Source of the DNA: Hyunsoonleella aquatilis
GTDB lineage: Bacteria; Bacteroidota; Bacteroidia; Flavobacteriales; Flavobacteriaceae
Assembly (NCBI RefSeq): GCF_014270105.1
Contig: NZ_JACNMF010000002.1
Span: forward strand, 682,001 to 746,000
Direction: 5' to 3'
DNA length: 64,000 nucleotides
Under the pieces are notes generated by a model, which saw only the letters and a program-made list of their open reading frames with translations, was not told where the DNA came from and did no database searches. Position numbers and translations under genes: made by a program. Shown piece by piece: positions 52,448 to 62,349 of this stretch; position 1 is the first letter of the stretch; every line of letters starts with the position of its first letter.

Positions 52448-52467
52448 ATTCCCACCGTGGCAGGAAT
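52448..52467 (-). repeat. Palindromic repeat, GCAGGAATCTC family (copy f, decayed)
   Basis: On the minus strand ATTCCTGCCACGGTGGGAAT then CT; the outer arms ATTCC/GGAAT pair, and two inner positions are mismatched. It lies upstream of purD, unlike the copies that follow stop codons. Confidence 0.55.
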
Positions 52468-52587
52468 GACAAATTATCGGTTTTAATACTGCGTATTAAA
52501 GACGTTTCTATAGTTTGCGCAAAAATAAAACTAATGCGACTAAATCACGAATAATTTTTATTTACTTTACGGCTAATCTGTATTTCC

Positions 52588-53898
52588 GTGAATTTTTTTA
52601 ATCTTTCGTTGCAACTCAAGGGGTTCCCTATAAAGAAGGCCAAACAAGATTTTGCCGAGATCCAAAGCCAATCGGAAGATGAATTTATAGCGTATATTCA
52701 GAATAAAAAACGGCAGATTCTTGAGTACCATTTAAACAACAACCCTTTTTACAAAAATTTTGTGAAAGGAGCCGATTTGAGCGATTGGAATTCCATCCCA
52801 ATCATTCATAAAAGTGATTTACAGATTCCCTTGGCCCAAAGATTATCAACCGGGTTTACGACAAAAAACTGCCATTTACACAAAACTTCCGGTTCCTCAG
52901 GGACACCATTAATTTTTGCAAAGGATAAATATTGCCACGCCCTAACTTGGGCCAATTTTATGGACCGCTATGCTTTGTTCGGGATTGATGTAGAAACATC
53001 AAAGCAGGCACGTTTTTACGGTATGCCTTTATCGGGAAATGGGCATTATAAAGAACGTTTAAAGGATAAATTGGGCAACCGTCATCGGTTTTCAGTTTTT
53101 GACTTGAGCGACGATACGTTTGAAAGGAATATTCATCAATTTGAAAAAACAGCTTTTGATTATATAAATGGTTACACAAGCACTATTGTGCTATTTGCCA
53201 AATATTTAGAGAAAAAGGAAGTTGTTTTAAAAACAATCTGCCCCAGCCTAAAAGTCTGTATTGTCACTGCAGAAATGCTTTTTGAAGCCGATAAAGTTCT
53301 ATTAGAAAAGCAATTGGGCGTTCCAATTATCAATGAATATGGCTCAGCGGAATTGGGGCTGATCGCCTTCAACAACCCCCAAGGCGAATGGCAGGTAAAT
53401 ACACAAGACCTCTTCGTGGAAATTCTTGATGAAAATGATTTACCAGTTCCAATTGGAAAGGAAGGACGTGTAGTTATTACTTCACTCTACAATTTGGCGC
53501 ATCCTTTTATTCGTTACGATATTGGGGATATTGGGTCTATTGCGCCTTCTTCCTCAATTCAAAAACCAATTTTACAAAGTTTGATGGGTAGGACAAGTGA
53601 TGTGGTTAAACTTCCCAGCGGTAAAACCGCGGCGGGCCTCACTTTTTATTATGTTACCAAAACCATAATTGAAGACGATGCCGATGTCAAAGAGTTTGTT
53701 ATTGACCAATTAACGCTGGACACTTTTAAAATCACTTATGTGAGCTCCGATAATCTTTCCACGGAAAAAACAAAAGCTATTCACCAGGCTGTAGAAAACT
53801 ATCTTGAACCGGGTTTGACCATTCACCTCAATAGAACCAACAAATTGGAGCGAACCAGTTACGGAAAACTAAAGCAGTTTACATCCCACTTGACCTAA
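52588..53898 (+). CDS. Phenylacetate-CoA ligase-like adenylating enzyme (CapK/PaaK family)
   Basis: A 436-aa ANL-superfamily protein with the P-loop KTSGSSGTPLIFAKDK, the later NEYGSAELGLIAF and RYDIGDIG motifs, and the C-terminal KLKQF/TSYGK lysine region. This is the CapK/PaaK type usually found in capsule or exopolysaccharide loci, where it may transfer acyl groups. The start is GTG at 52588. It is divergent from purD and convergent with the polysaccharide cluster (20-nt overlap with the GT2 gene). Confidence 0.85.
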   Translation: MNFFNLSLQLKGFPIKKAKQDFAEIQSQSEDEFIAYIQNKKRQILEYHLNNNPFYKNFVKGADLSDWNSIPIIHKSDLQIPLAQRLSTGFTTKNCHLHKTSGSSGTPLIFAKDKYCHALTWANFMDRYALFGIDVETSKQARFYGMPLSGNGHYKERLKDKLGNRHRFSVFDLSDDTFERNIHQFEKTAFDYINGYTSTIVLFAKYLEKKEVVLKTICPSLKVCIVTAEMLFEADKVLLEKQLGVPIINEYGSAELGLIAFNNPQGEWQVNTQDLFVEILDENDLPVPIGKEGRVVITSLYNLAHPFIRYDIGDIGSIAPSSSIQKPILQSLMGRTSDVVKLPSGKTAAGLTFYYVTKTIIEDDADVKEFVIDQLTLDTFKITYVSSDNLSTEKTKAIHQAVENYLEPGLTIHLNRTNKLERTSYGKLKQFTSHLT

Positions 53899-54664
53899 CG
53901 GTTTGCTTGGATTTCACAAAAAAATACTCGAAAAAAAACAAGGCCAAATAGTAGAGCGACTTTGCAGTTGAAAAGCTCAAACCCTTTTTGTACACCAAAT
54001 AATTATATTTTAATAAATTAAATTTATTGGATGAAATGGAGTTCTTTCTAATTCTGTAAACTCCTAAAGGCTCTTGTATGCCCAAAGCTGGTTTTTTACT
54101 TTTTTTGACGGCTTTAAGCCATAGCAACCAATCCTGCCGTTTTCTTAAATTTGGGGTGTATATTTTGCCTAAAACTTTGGTATTATAGATTCCTGTTAAG
54201 TTGCCGATGTAATTGCATCTTAAAAATTTTTGATACGAAAGTTCTGGAAGTGCCACGACAGTTTTGTGTAAAAGTGCTCCTGATTCATCCATTAAATCAT
54301 AGCTGGAAAAGCATATATCGCAGTTGTTTTTACTCATAAAGTTAATCTGCTTTTCTAATTTTCGGGGCTTCCAAAGGTCGTCTGCATCTAAAAAAGCAAT
54401 ATAGTCGCCTTTTGCGTGTTCAATGCCTTTATTTCGTGAAATGGCGGTACCGTGGTTTTTTTCGTTTTGAATCAGTTTTATATTGGAGTGCTTCTTTAGG
54501 TAGTTTTTAATTGTCTCAACAGTACTATCTGTTGAGGCATCATCAATTAGCAACAATTCCCAATTGGATTGAGACTGATTTAAAACACTTTGGATAGTTT
54601 GATCAATATATGCATCGGAATTAAAGGTGGGCGTTATAATTGAAACCAAAGGAGCTGTTTCCAT
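53879..54664 (-). CDS. Glycosyltransferase family 2
   Basis: GT-A fold: VSIITPTFNSDAYIDQTIQSVLNQSQSNWELLLIDDASTD at the N-terminus, then ISRNKGIEHAKGDYIAFLDADDLWKPRKLE with the DxD metal motif. ATG at 54664 (METAPL) lies right at the end of the wcaJ-like gene and gives 261 aa. The acceptor is unknown. It is the last gene of the minus-strand polysaccharide cluster. Confidence 0.92.
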   Translation of the reverse strand: METAPLVSIITPTFNSDAYIDQTIQSVLNQSQSNWELLLIDDASTDSTVETIKNYLKKHSNIKLIQNEKNHGTAISRNKGIEHAKGDYIAFLDADDLWKPRKLEKQINFMSKNNCDICFSSYDLMDESGALLHKTVVALPELSYQKFLRCNYIGNLTGIYNTKVLGKIYTPNLRKRQDWLLWLKAVKKSKKPALGIQEPLGVYRIRKNSISSNKFNLLKYNYLVYKKGLSFSTAKSLYYLALFFFEYFFVKSKQTVRSSGM

Positions 54665-54665
54665 C

Positions 54666-56078
54666 TTAATACGCCTTCTTTTCACCCTTGAAGATATTGA
54701 TAATCGTTTGAAAAATAATTTTCAAATCAAGTAGGAGCGACCAGTTTTCTATATAAAAAATATCCATTTTAACACGGTTGATGATGTCGCTATCAGATTC
54801 TATTTCCCCTCTAAAACCACTTACCTGCGCCAACCCTGTGATTCCGGGCTTTACGTTGTGGCGGTACATGAAATTGTATTTATCAATGATTTTGGCATAC
54901 TCATCTGTATAGGAAAGCATGTGAGGCCTTGGGCCTACAACGCTCATTTCTCCCCGTAAAACGTTAATAAACTGGGGCATTTCGTCAATACTTGTTTTTC
55001 GTAAAAATTTTCCAATCTTGGTAATGCGTTGATCACCTTGTGTAACGTAAGTGCCCCTTAATTCCTGCGTAGTCCTTAATGAGCGGTACTTGTAACAATT
55101 GAATTCCTGATAATTAATGCCGTTTCTTTTATGCCTATAGAATAGCGGGCCCTTAGATTCAAGCTTAATCAATATGAATAAAATAATGGAAAGCCAAGAC
55201 ATGATAAAAATAATAACCAATAGGGAAAATACAACGTCAAAACTTCGTTTGACAAACTTATTCAAATCATCGTTTAGGGAAACCTCTGGCAGGGAAAGTA
55301 CCGGCAGGTAACTGTAATAATCCGTTTTTAACCTCTTTGTCAAAATTTTGTCTGTACTTGGTATAAACTTTATGTTGCATTTGTTTTTCTCTGCGTATTG
55401 CATAAACTTCTTTACCTGTTTATCGTTAAGCTCATCTATGGCACAGTAAATCTCGTCTATTTCATGGTTTCTCTCTAAAAATTTATAACTCTCATTTATG
55501 GTCCCCGATACGTTTTCTGCTTCTTTAGAATTAGTAAAAAACCCTTTTAGGTTGTATCCTAATTCCTCTTTTTCAGTAAAAAGCTGACGGAGTTCTTTTG
55601 CGTTATCGCAATCCCCAATTATCAACACGTTCCTCAGATTTCCTTTTAAATACGCCCGAAACCCTTTAAGGGTATAGTAGCTTAAAAATTTGACAAAGGC
55701 TATAGCCAAAAAGGAATAGATCAGATAATTAAAGGTGACAAAGGCATCCAACTCCACACTCCTAAATATCCCAACAAATGCGAAAGTTATGATGGCGTAG
55801 GCACCAAACTGCTTGAGTAATAAAGAAACAATATTAAAAGGTGAAGTGTATCTATAAACGCGATAAAACTTCAGAAAATAAGCGGCCAAAGACCAAAAAG
55901 TGATAGAATAAAAGGCATAGAGCAGGTATTTATTGTTCAGCGGTTCAAATGAGAAAAAGTATAAATCCTCCTCATTCAATCCCAACATATATGCTGCCAT
56001 AAGATTTAAGACGAATAAATCATATATCAGCAATAATGGTTTCAACAACCAGGAATACCTGCCTCTTGCATACTCCAT
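54666..56078 (-). CDS. Undecaprenyl-phosphate glucose-1-phosphate transferase (WcaJ/EpsL-like)
   Basis: A polyisoprenyl-phosphate hexose-1-phosphate transferase of 470 aa. Four N-terminal TM helices, a soluble CoA-binding-like middle (NVLIIGDCDNAKELRQLF), another TM and the catalytic domain with KRSFDVVFSLLVIIF, GPLFYRHKRNGINYQEFNCYKYRSL, LRKTSIDEMPQFINVLRGEMSVVGPRPHM and PGITGLAQVSGFRGE. It starts repeat-unit assembly on undecaprenyl phosphate. It is one of two initiating transferase types in the cluster. Confidence 0.93.
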   Translation of the reverse strand: MEYARGRYSWLLKPLLLIYDLFVLNLMAAYMLGLNEEDLYFFSFEPLNNKYLLYAFYSITFWSLAAYFLKFYRVYRYTSPFNIVSLLLKQFGAYAIITFAFVGIFRSVELDAFVTFNYLIYSFLAIAFVKFLSYYTLKGFRAYLKGNLRNVLIIGDCDNAKELRQLFTEKEELGYNLKGFFTNSKEAENVSGTINESYKFLERNHEIDEIYCAIDELNDKQVKKFMQYAEKNKCNIKFIPSTDKILTKRLKTDYYSYLPVLSLPEVSLNDDLNKFVKRSFDVVFSLLVIIFIMSWLSIILFILIKLESKGPLFYRHKRNGINYQEFNCYKYRSLRTTQELRGTYVTQGDQRITKIGKFLRKTSIDEMPQFINVLRGEMSVVGPRPHMLSYTDEYAKIIDKYNFMYRHNVKPGITGLAQVSGFRGEIESDSDIINRVKMDIFYIENWSLLLDLKIIFQTIINIFKGEKKAY

Positions 56079-56081
56079 CCA

Positions 56082-57068
56082 CTATTTATTAATATATCCT
56101 GAAAAATCTTTATGCTCCCTTTTATGAAGCTCTTCTTGGCTAAGGCCTTTAAAATATTCGAAGGTAATGGCCATCCCCTCTTTTCTGTCTACCTTGGGTT
56201 CCCAGCCCAAAACTTTTTTCGCCAATGAAATATCCGGTTGCCTTTGCAAAGGATCGTTTATAGGTAGATCTTTATAAATTACTTTGTTTGCAGCCCCTGT
56301 AAGCCTTATAATCTCCTCTGCAAAATCCTTTATAGAAATTTCGTTCGGGTTGCCAATATTCACGGGATATTGATAATCACTTAACAATAATCTGTAAATA
56401 CCCTCAACCTGATCATCCACAAAACAAAAGGAACGTGTTTGCGAACCATCACCAAAAATTGTCAAATCCTCGCCCCGCAATGCTTGCCCCATAAAAGCAG
56501 GTATAACACGACCATCGTTCAATCTCATCCGTGGGCCATAAGTATTAAAAATTCGAACAATACGGGTTTCCAGGCCATGAAACCTGTGGTAAGCCATAGT
56601 TATGGACTCCTGAAAACGTTTTGCCTCGTCATATACCCCTCTTGGACCAATTGTATTTACATTTCCATAGTAGTCCTCGGTTTGCGGATGCACCAAGGGG
56701 TCTCCGTAAACCTCTGAAGTTGAAGCTATAAGTATTCTTGCTTTTTTTGCCAAGGCCAAGCCTAGCAGGTTATGCGTGCCCAGAGAACCTACCTTTAAGG
56801 TTTGGATTGGAATCTTCAAATAGTCTATTGGGCTCGCCGGAGACGCAAAATGTAAAATATAATCTAGGTCTCCGTTCACACTTACAAACTTTGTGACATC
56901 ATGTTCAACAAATTCAAAATTAGGATGGCCCTTAAGGTGTTTGATATTCTTTTGGTCGCCAGTAATAAAGTTGTCCATTCCTATGACCTGATATCCTTCA
57001 TTTATAAATCTATCACACAGATGAGACCCTAAAAACCCCGCGGCACCTGTAACCAATATTCTTTTCAT
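56082..57068 (-). CDS. UDP-glucuronate decarboxylase (UDP-xylose synthase) family NAD-dependent epimerase
   Basis: An SDR-family enzyme of 328 aa: the NAD-binding [16 protein letters not shown], catalytic YxxxK in GVYDEAKR, and the UXS-typical [26 protein letters not shown] and [16 protein letters not shown]. It probably converts UDP-glucuronate to UDP-xylose (or a related 4-keto sugar) for the polysaccharide made here. It lies 3 nt from the wcaJ-like gene. Confidence 0.88.
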   Translation of the reverse strand: MKRILVTGAAGFLGSHLCDRFINEGYQVIGMDNFITGDQKNIKHLKGHPNFEFVEHDVTKFVSVNGDLDYILHFASPASPIDYLKIPIQTLKVGSLGTHNLLGLALAKKARILIASTSEVYGDPLVHPQTEDYYGNVNTIGPRGVYDEAKRFQESITMAYHRFHGLETRIVRIFNTYGPRMRLNDGRVIPAFMGQALRGEDLTIFGDGSQTRSFCFVDDQVEGIYRLLLSDYQYPVNIGNPNEISIKDFAEEIIRLTGAANKVIYKDLPINDPLQRQPDISLAKKVLGWEPKVDRKEGMAITFEYFKGLSQEELHKREHKDFSGYINK

Positions 57069-57097
57069 ATTATAATCTACATTTTACTTGTGGCTCC

Positions 57098-58255
57098 CTA
57101 TTCATCCTTGTTATTTACATTATGTAAGACCTCTTTGCCCTTGTTTTTTACATTATTCACTTTATTCCTAAAACGTATTCTCCTTTTTATATTGGAAAAG
57201 CTATAGTTGTACCTGTAAAAAAAATATCCTAGCCCTATCACAGTAACTACCAGTACAGCTACCATCCAAAAGTTATAAGATGTGCTTCCCAAAATGATAA
57301 ATAAATAAACGAATACCAAGTTAAACGCCCCAATAATTAGACTCGCTTTTTTATGAGACAGATTAAAGTAATCAATTAAGATATGATGCGTATGGTTTCT
57401 GTCAGCCGAAAACGGACTTTTTCTATTGGCTAATCGAATTGTAAAAACCCTGGCCGTATCAAATAGAGGCACAATAAGTATTCCTATGGCAATTAACGGT
57501 ATGTTCTCAATTAAAAATGGAAGGTGTTCTAACTTATCGGAAGGAAGTGCCAAAAACTTTAAGGTAAGGATGCTTATGATGAACCCAACTATAAGAGAAC
57601 CGGTATCCCCCATAAAAATCTTTTCATGAGAAGCGGATAAGTTGTATTTTAAAAATGCAATTAAACAACCATTTAGAGTTAAACTCAATAAAAGATAAAA
57701 ATAGTCCTTTGTCATATAAAAAATGGTGGAATAAATAATCAGTATTACTATACCCACTATGGCAGCCAAACCGTCAATGCCATCAATAAGATTATAGGCA
57801 TTAACAATAGTCATCATAATAAATCCGCCAATCAAATAAGATATATACAATGGAATATCATAAACACCAAAAAACCCGTGGAGCGAACTAATGACGAACG
57901 CTTCGTTACTTAAAACAAAAGCTATTGATATAAACTGTGCGGCCAATTTGGTATATGGAGATAACACAACCAAATCGTCCTTGAGGCCAATAATAAAAAG
58001 AATGGTCAACCCAGGAATAAAAAACATGGCCTCACTATTATCGCTCCATTCCCTTAAAAAAAATAGAGCGAAAATTAATGTGTAAAAAAATGAAACCCCC
58101 CCCAAAGTTGGAGTCCTTTTTAAATGAGAACTCCTGCTATTGGGCTTGTCCATAAGGTTTTTGTATTCCACAAGTCCAATAATTTTTGGGATAGTAAAAT
58201 AGGTTAACACATAAGCTCCAAGGAAGAAAAGAATACATTGGTAATAGACAGGCAC
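57098..58255 (-). CDS. WecA/MraY-like undecaprenyl-phosphate N-acetylhexosamine-1-phosphate transferase
   Basis: A 385-aa protein with about 11 TM helices and the family motifs SSHLKRTPTLGGVSFF, IIGLKDDLVVLSPYTKLAAQF, NAYNLIDGIDGLAAIVG and KIFMGDTGSLIVGF, then HTHHILIDYF. It makes undecaprenyl-PP-HexNAc. Basic C-terminal tail (FSNIKRRIRFRNKVNNVKNKGKEVLHN). It is the second initiating enzyme type in the cluster, beside the WcaJ-like one. Confidence 0.93.
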   Translation of the reverse strand: MPVYYQCILFFLGAYVLTYFTIPKIIGLVEYKNLMDKPNSRSSHLKRTPTLGGVSFFYTLIFALFFLREWSDNSEAMFFIPGLTILFIIGLKDDLVVLSPYTKLAAQFISIAFVLSNEAFVISSLHGFFGVYDIPLYISYLIGGFIMMTIVNAYNLIDGIDGLAAIVGIVILIIYSTIFYMTKDYFYLLLSLTLNGCLIAFLKYNLSASHEKIFMGDTGSLIVGFIISILTLKFLALPSDKLEHLPFLIENIPLIAIGILIVPLFDTARVFTIRLANRKSPFSADRNHTHHILIDYFNLSHKKASLIIGAFNLVFVYLFIILGSTSYNFWMVAVLVVTVIGLGYFFYRYNYSFSNIKRRIRFRNKVNNVKNKGKEVLHNVNNKDE

Positions 58256-58328
58256 AGCTAACTTTTATTTTCCAAAAGTAAGCATTTTATTTTTTTGAAA
58301 CGTTTTATAACACTTAAATGCATTACTA

Positions 58329-59525
58329 TCATGCCTTTAAGAAGTCCAGCATTTTGAAAGCTAATTTTTTACGGTCAAAATCTTCTTTGAGTCTATGAAA
58401 GCCTTCTCTATAATCTTTTGGTTGATTCAACATCAAATGGACCTTATCCAAAAAGTCGGACTCATTTTCCGGCTCGAATACCTCGCCAATTTTGTATTCC
58501 AGAACCAACTTTTTGGATTCACCTTCAACGCCTAATAAAATAGGTTTGTGCATTGCCACACTTTCAAAAATCTTAGACGGTATTACGGATTTAAAAGTGT
58601 CGCTTTTTTTTAAGTTTACCAAACTTACATCCAATATTGAAATATAATCCTTAATCTCATTCTTGGGCACGAGACCAATCATCGAAACATTGTTAAGTTT
58701 TAGTTCGCTTTTCAGCAACTCAAGTTCTTCTTTTTTTGCACCTGATCCAATAAAAAGGAAATGTATTTGTTGATTTGATATTTTGCTCGCGCTTTTTAAA
58801 ATAAAGTCCAATGCATGAGCCATACCATGGGTGCCTATATAACCTATTACAAACTTGCCATCAAGGTTCAGTCTTTCTAGCAGTTCTTTGGGTTTTTCCT
58901 GTGGTTTGAATAGTTGCAAATTCATTCCATTTTTTACAACCATGACCTTTGACGTTTCAATATTATGCCTTTGTGTTAGCTGCACCTTAAAAGTATCCGT
59001 AACAACAACAATTTTATGAGCAGACTTGTACATCCTCCTTTCCAAATATTCAAAGAACTTGATTGCTGGGGTGTCTTTCATGGCTCCAACGGCTTTGATA
59101 GACTCTGGCCAAAGATCTCGTACTTCCATTATCCAATATTTTCTTTTCCAAAAAGACAACCATCTCCCAGAAATGGCGGTGAAAAACTGTGGAGAGGTTG
59201 CTACTATTAAATCGGATTTGATGAATAGGCCTGCTATAAAGGATGAAACCATGAAGCTTACATAATCCAAAATTCGTTTTACAAAACCTTTGTTTGCGCT
59301 GATATACGACCAAACCCTAACCACATTTATACCATCAATTTCTTCTTTTTGGAACAATTTGTTCTTGTAGCCGCCAAAAACTTTTCCTTCCGGAAAGTTA
59401 GGGGCGCATGTGATTATAGTAACCTCAACACCCTCCTTCACCCATTCCTTACAATGTTCATATGTCCTCGTTGCAGGAGCGTTAACCTCGGGAGGAAAGT
59501 TGTCGGTTAAGAAAAGTATTTTCAT
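58329..59525 (-). CDS. Glycosyltransferase family 4 (WbuB-like)
   Basis: GT-B retaining enzyme of 398 aa: ILFLTDNFPPEVNAPATRTYEHCKEWVKEGVEVTIIT at the N-terminus, and FVIGYIGTHGMAHALDFILKSA, FIGSGAKKEEL, SVIPSKIFESVAMHKPILLGVEGES at the C-terminus. It resembles WbuB-type fucosamine transferases, but the sugar is not certain. It overlaps the heparinase-like gene by 4 nt. Confidence 0.92.
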   Translation of the reverse strand: MKILFLTDNFPPEVNAPATRTYEHCKEWVKEGVEVTIITCAPNFPEGKVFGGYKNKLFQKEEIDGINVVRVWSYISANKGFVKRILDYVSFMVSSFIAGLFIKSDLIVATSPQFFTAISGRWLSFWKRKYWIMEVRDLWPESIKAVGAMKDTPAIKFFEYLERRMYKSAHKIVVVTDTFKVQLTQRHNIETSKVMVVKNGMNLQLFKPQEKPKELLERLNLDGKFVIGYIGTHGMAHALDFILKSASKISNQQIHFLFIGSGAKKEELELLKSELKLNNVSMIGLVPKNEIKDYISILDVSLVNLKKSDTFKSVIPSKIFESVAMHKPILLGVEGESKKLVLEYKIGEVFEPENESDFLDKVHLMLNQPKDYREGFHRLKEDFDRKKLAFKMLDFLKA

Positions 59526-61102
59526 AAACTAATTTTAGTGTCAAGTGATTGATTAAACCTAATTATGGCCTTTTTAGCTTTTTGCGTTCTATTAAAGCCC
59601 ATTGCATAATCAAAATTGGCCACTTCAATATTTGAAGCCCCAACAAATTCAATAATTAAACCACTGTCAAGTTTTATGCTTCTGGATGTAATTTCCTCAA
59701 ATTCAACACTGGGGTGAAAGTGTATGTATGCCCTTTGAGTGTGCATGGTATCAGTTACTCTATCAGAAATCAAAATTTTATTGTTTGCGGTACTAAATTC
59801 TCGGGAATGTAAAACGCCTAAACTTTTGTATCCATCGTGTGTAGCCTTCACACTTTTTTCTGTCTCCTCAAGGGCAATTATTCTAGCTCTTTTTCCAACC
59901 CTAAAACCCCCCCATATTTCGGACTGTTCAAAACCGTCCATTTGAACAGTATTGTGGGCGCAGGTTGCACGCTCCAATTGTCGCCTTTCATTTTTTTCAT
60001 AAGTTGATATTCCCGTTTCAACAATTACAGGTCTCATTTTAACATACAGCTCAAAACTGAAGGTATCGGAGTGGGCATGCCCTGGTTGATATGTAGGTCC
60101 AATATCACCAACATCAAGGAAGAGCTCATAACTGTCGTTTGTAAACTTTCTATAGCCACTATCACTTAGCTTTAATTTTGAACCATCCCATTTGATATCT
60201 AGTGTCCTTGCATATTTAAAAAGCTCCTCTGAACTTGGCGCTATTGCGTATGCGCTATCATTAACCATTGGAATATTACCATTTTTATAGGTTACCGCGT
60301 ACAACCAAGATAACATTCTTGAAGCACAATCGGTTAAAAAAGACAACAAACCATCATGTTTCCATATATTGGACCTAACGAGATGAATACTATCCATCAA
60401 ACGACACAGGATTATTTGATGATACATTGGAGACAGTTCAAAGTGAGCTCCGTCATCCAGTGTTTGTTCCATTAGCTCATTAAATAGAATCTTCTTTGCC
60501 TTTTTATAAAATCTTTCGTCCTTAAAGTAATACGCTCCAAAGAGCAGCGCAAAACCATTCTCCAATAAATGATTGCCCAACAAATGATATTCTAAATTCC
60601 TCGAAAGAATTTGATAATGATTAAACAAAGTCTTATCAATGGAATCGTCTGAAATATTATGCTTTGATAAAAACTTAATCCAATTAATTCCTCTTAAGGA
60701 TATTGGATAGGGCTCTTTACCATCTTTTAAAATTGCATCCTTTTTGATATAGCCCCTTATTAATTCCAAAGCTTCGTCTGGCTGAATGTCTTCTTGATTT
60801 ATAAAATCAAAATAGTTCAAATTATAGGTCCAAAGTTTACCATATATATTTAGATTCCAATTTATCTCTTTTTCAAAGACATGCTCAATATTTAGAAAAA
60901 TAAACTTGTTTGAAGAAAAAAAACAATGGGAACAGTGTTGTATGTCCTTCCAATTAAGGTTAGAAACATTTTTTTTTAACTCTCTGTAAAACAATTTATT
61001 CGAAAAACTATTCCGAATAACATAAAACAGCCTATAATAAATTTGTTTAAGCTTAAGGAACCTTAAAGTGTTATATAGCCTAAGAATACCCCTCATTTCC
61101 AA
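59522..61102 (-). CDS. Heparinase II/III-like (alginate lyase family) protein
   Basis: A 526-aa protein with an N-terminal alpha-barrel (residues about 60-300, including GNHLLENGFALLFGAYYF and GAHFELSPMYHQIILCRLMDS) and a C-terminal beta-sandwich with the family GHAHSDTFSFELYVKMRPVIVETGISTYEKNERRQLERATCAHNTVQMDGFEQSEIWGGFRVGKRA. Such proteins occur in polysaccharide clusters, where they may trim or depolymerise the product. No signal peptide is obvious, so the cellular location is uncertain. Confidence 0.88.
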   Translation of the reverse strand: MEMRGILRLYNTLRFLKLKQIYYRLFYVIRNSFSNKLFYRELKKNVSNLNWKDIQHCSHCFFSSNKFIFLNIEHVFEKEINWNLNIYGKLWTYNLNYFDFINQEDIQPDEALELIRGYIKKDAILKDGKEPYPISLRGINWIKFLSKHNISDDSIDKTLFNHYQILSRNLEYHLLGNHLLENGFALLFGAYYFKDERFYKKAKKILFNELMEQTLDDGAHFELSPMYHQIILCRLMDSIHLVRSNIWKHDGLLSFLTDCASRMLSWLYAVTYKNGNIPMVNDSAYAIAPSSEELFKYARTLDIKWDGSKLKLSDSGYRKFTNDSYELFLDVGDIGPTYQPGHAHSDTFSFELYVKMRPVIVETGISTYEKNERRQLERATCAHNTVQMDGFEQSEIWGGFRVGKRARIIALEETEKSVKATHDGYKSLGVLHSREFSTANNKILISDRVTDTMHTQRAYIHFHPSVEFEEITSRSIKLDSGLIIEFVGASNIEVANFDYAMGFNRTQKAKKAIIRFNQSLDTKISL

Positions 61103-62339
61103 TAAGTTTAGAGTTTTCGCTAAGAAACAACCCTGTAAAGAAAAATGTTTGTAAAATACCCGATTGCCTACTAAGAAAAGGTTCTACAAAACAAATTATA
61201 AAGACAAAACTTATGTAAAAGAGAATCAAACGATCCTTGTAAAAATTAAGGTGATAATAAAAAGAGGCGAAAATACCCATAAAAAGCATAAATCCAATAA
61301 TTCCCATACCTATGTATGCCTTTAGAAATTCATTATGTGGATCAAACACACCTCGTTCTAATAAATAGGTGAATTTATACTTTGCTAGCTTAGCCTTCAT
61401 AACCACACCAATATCTCCTACACCATAGCCAAATAGTGGCGATTCTTTAATTAACTCAAAAGCACACTTATTATACTGAAAACGCTCCGACAGGCTACCT
61501 TCTTTGCTCTCGTTGAAAGAATGTATCTGCTGATAGGACTGGTTCAATCTATACCTTAAAAGATAAATTGCGCCACAAAAGACCAATATTAGCATCAATA
61601 CTGCAATTACTCTTTCCTTTACACCACCTGATTTGAATACCTGAACACTTCGATACAGCAAAATAGTACCTAAGAGAATTATGGCGATTTTAGACTTTAA
61701 AAGAAGTATCACCGAAGTAAAAACTATGGCCAAAAAGTATTTCAAAACCCTATTGCCAAAAAGATTTTTGTAAAATGTGAGAAACAAAAGACTGGATAGA
61801 AGTGAAAAGGAAAAGTACAACCTGTGGACCCCAAATGTTATAAAATTTGCACCTCCATGATAAGTAATATATCTAAAGGTATGAAATGTAATTCCCTCAT
61901 TCATTGTTTTATTAATGAAATGCATTTTTTCATTAATGAAAAAAGGAATCAAGTTGGCAGTACAAAAAAGACAGATTACAAAATTGGTAATTATAAAAAG
62001 ACGCAAAAGAAGGTTTACTGGCCATTTCTTGCAAATAACAAAGAGTATTGGGGCAACAATGTAAAACGCCTTGTGCTCCGCCGCCTTTAGTCCCATTCCT
62101 AGTTCATTAGACCAAAAAAATGAAACCAACAACCATAAATAGAATAGTACAAAAAAAGCATAATACTTTTTATATCGATTAATATTGGCTAAAACTAAGG
62201 GTCTATCGAACTGCACTAGACCTATTAAAACCAACAATCCGATTAAAGGAGGAAGAAGTTTAGAATCAAGAGGTAGCAGACATACAAATACACTTGACAG
62301 CACCAACTGCGCTTTATCTAAAATTTGGTTTTGTATCAT
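61080..62339 (-). CDS. O-antigen ligase / polysaccharide polymerase family membrane protein
   Basis: A 419-aa protein with about 11 TM helices and a large periplasmic loop. The Wzy_C-type motif region reads LIKESPLFGYGVGDIGVVMKAKL, then GVFDPHNEFLKAYIGMGIIGFMLFMGIF, with the conserved His in DPHNEFL. It may polymerise the repeat unit (Wzy) or ligate it to lipid A core (WaaL); sequence alone cannot decide. It overlaps the heparinase-like gene by 23 nt. Confidence 0.88.
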   Translation of the reverse strand: MIQNQILDKAQLVLSSVFVCLLPLDSKLLPPLIGLLVLIGLVQFDRPLVLANINRYKKYYAFFVLFYLWLLVSFFWSNELGMGLKAAEHKAFYIVAPILFVICKKWPVNLLLRLFIITNFVICLFCTANLIPFFINEKMHFINKTMNEGITFHTFRYITYHGGANFITFGVHRLYFSFSLLSSLLFLTFYKNLFGNRVLKYFLAIVFTSVILLLKSKIAIILLGTILLYRSVQVFKSGGVKERVIAVLMLILVFCGAIYLLRYRLNQSYQQIHSFNESKEGSLSERFQYNKCAFELIKESPLFGYGVGDIGVVMKAKLAKYKFTYLLERGVFDPHNEFLKAYIGMGIIGFMLFMGIFASFYYHLNFYKDRLILFYISFVFIICFVEPFLSRQSGILQTFFFTGLFLSENSKLIGNEGYS

Positions 62340-62349
62340 TTGCTTACCA

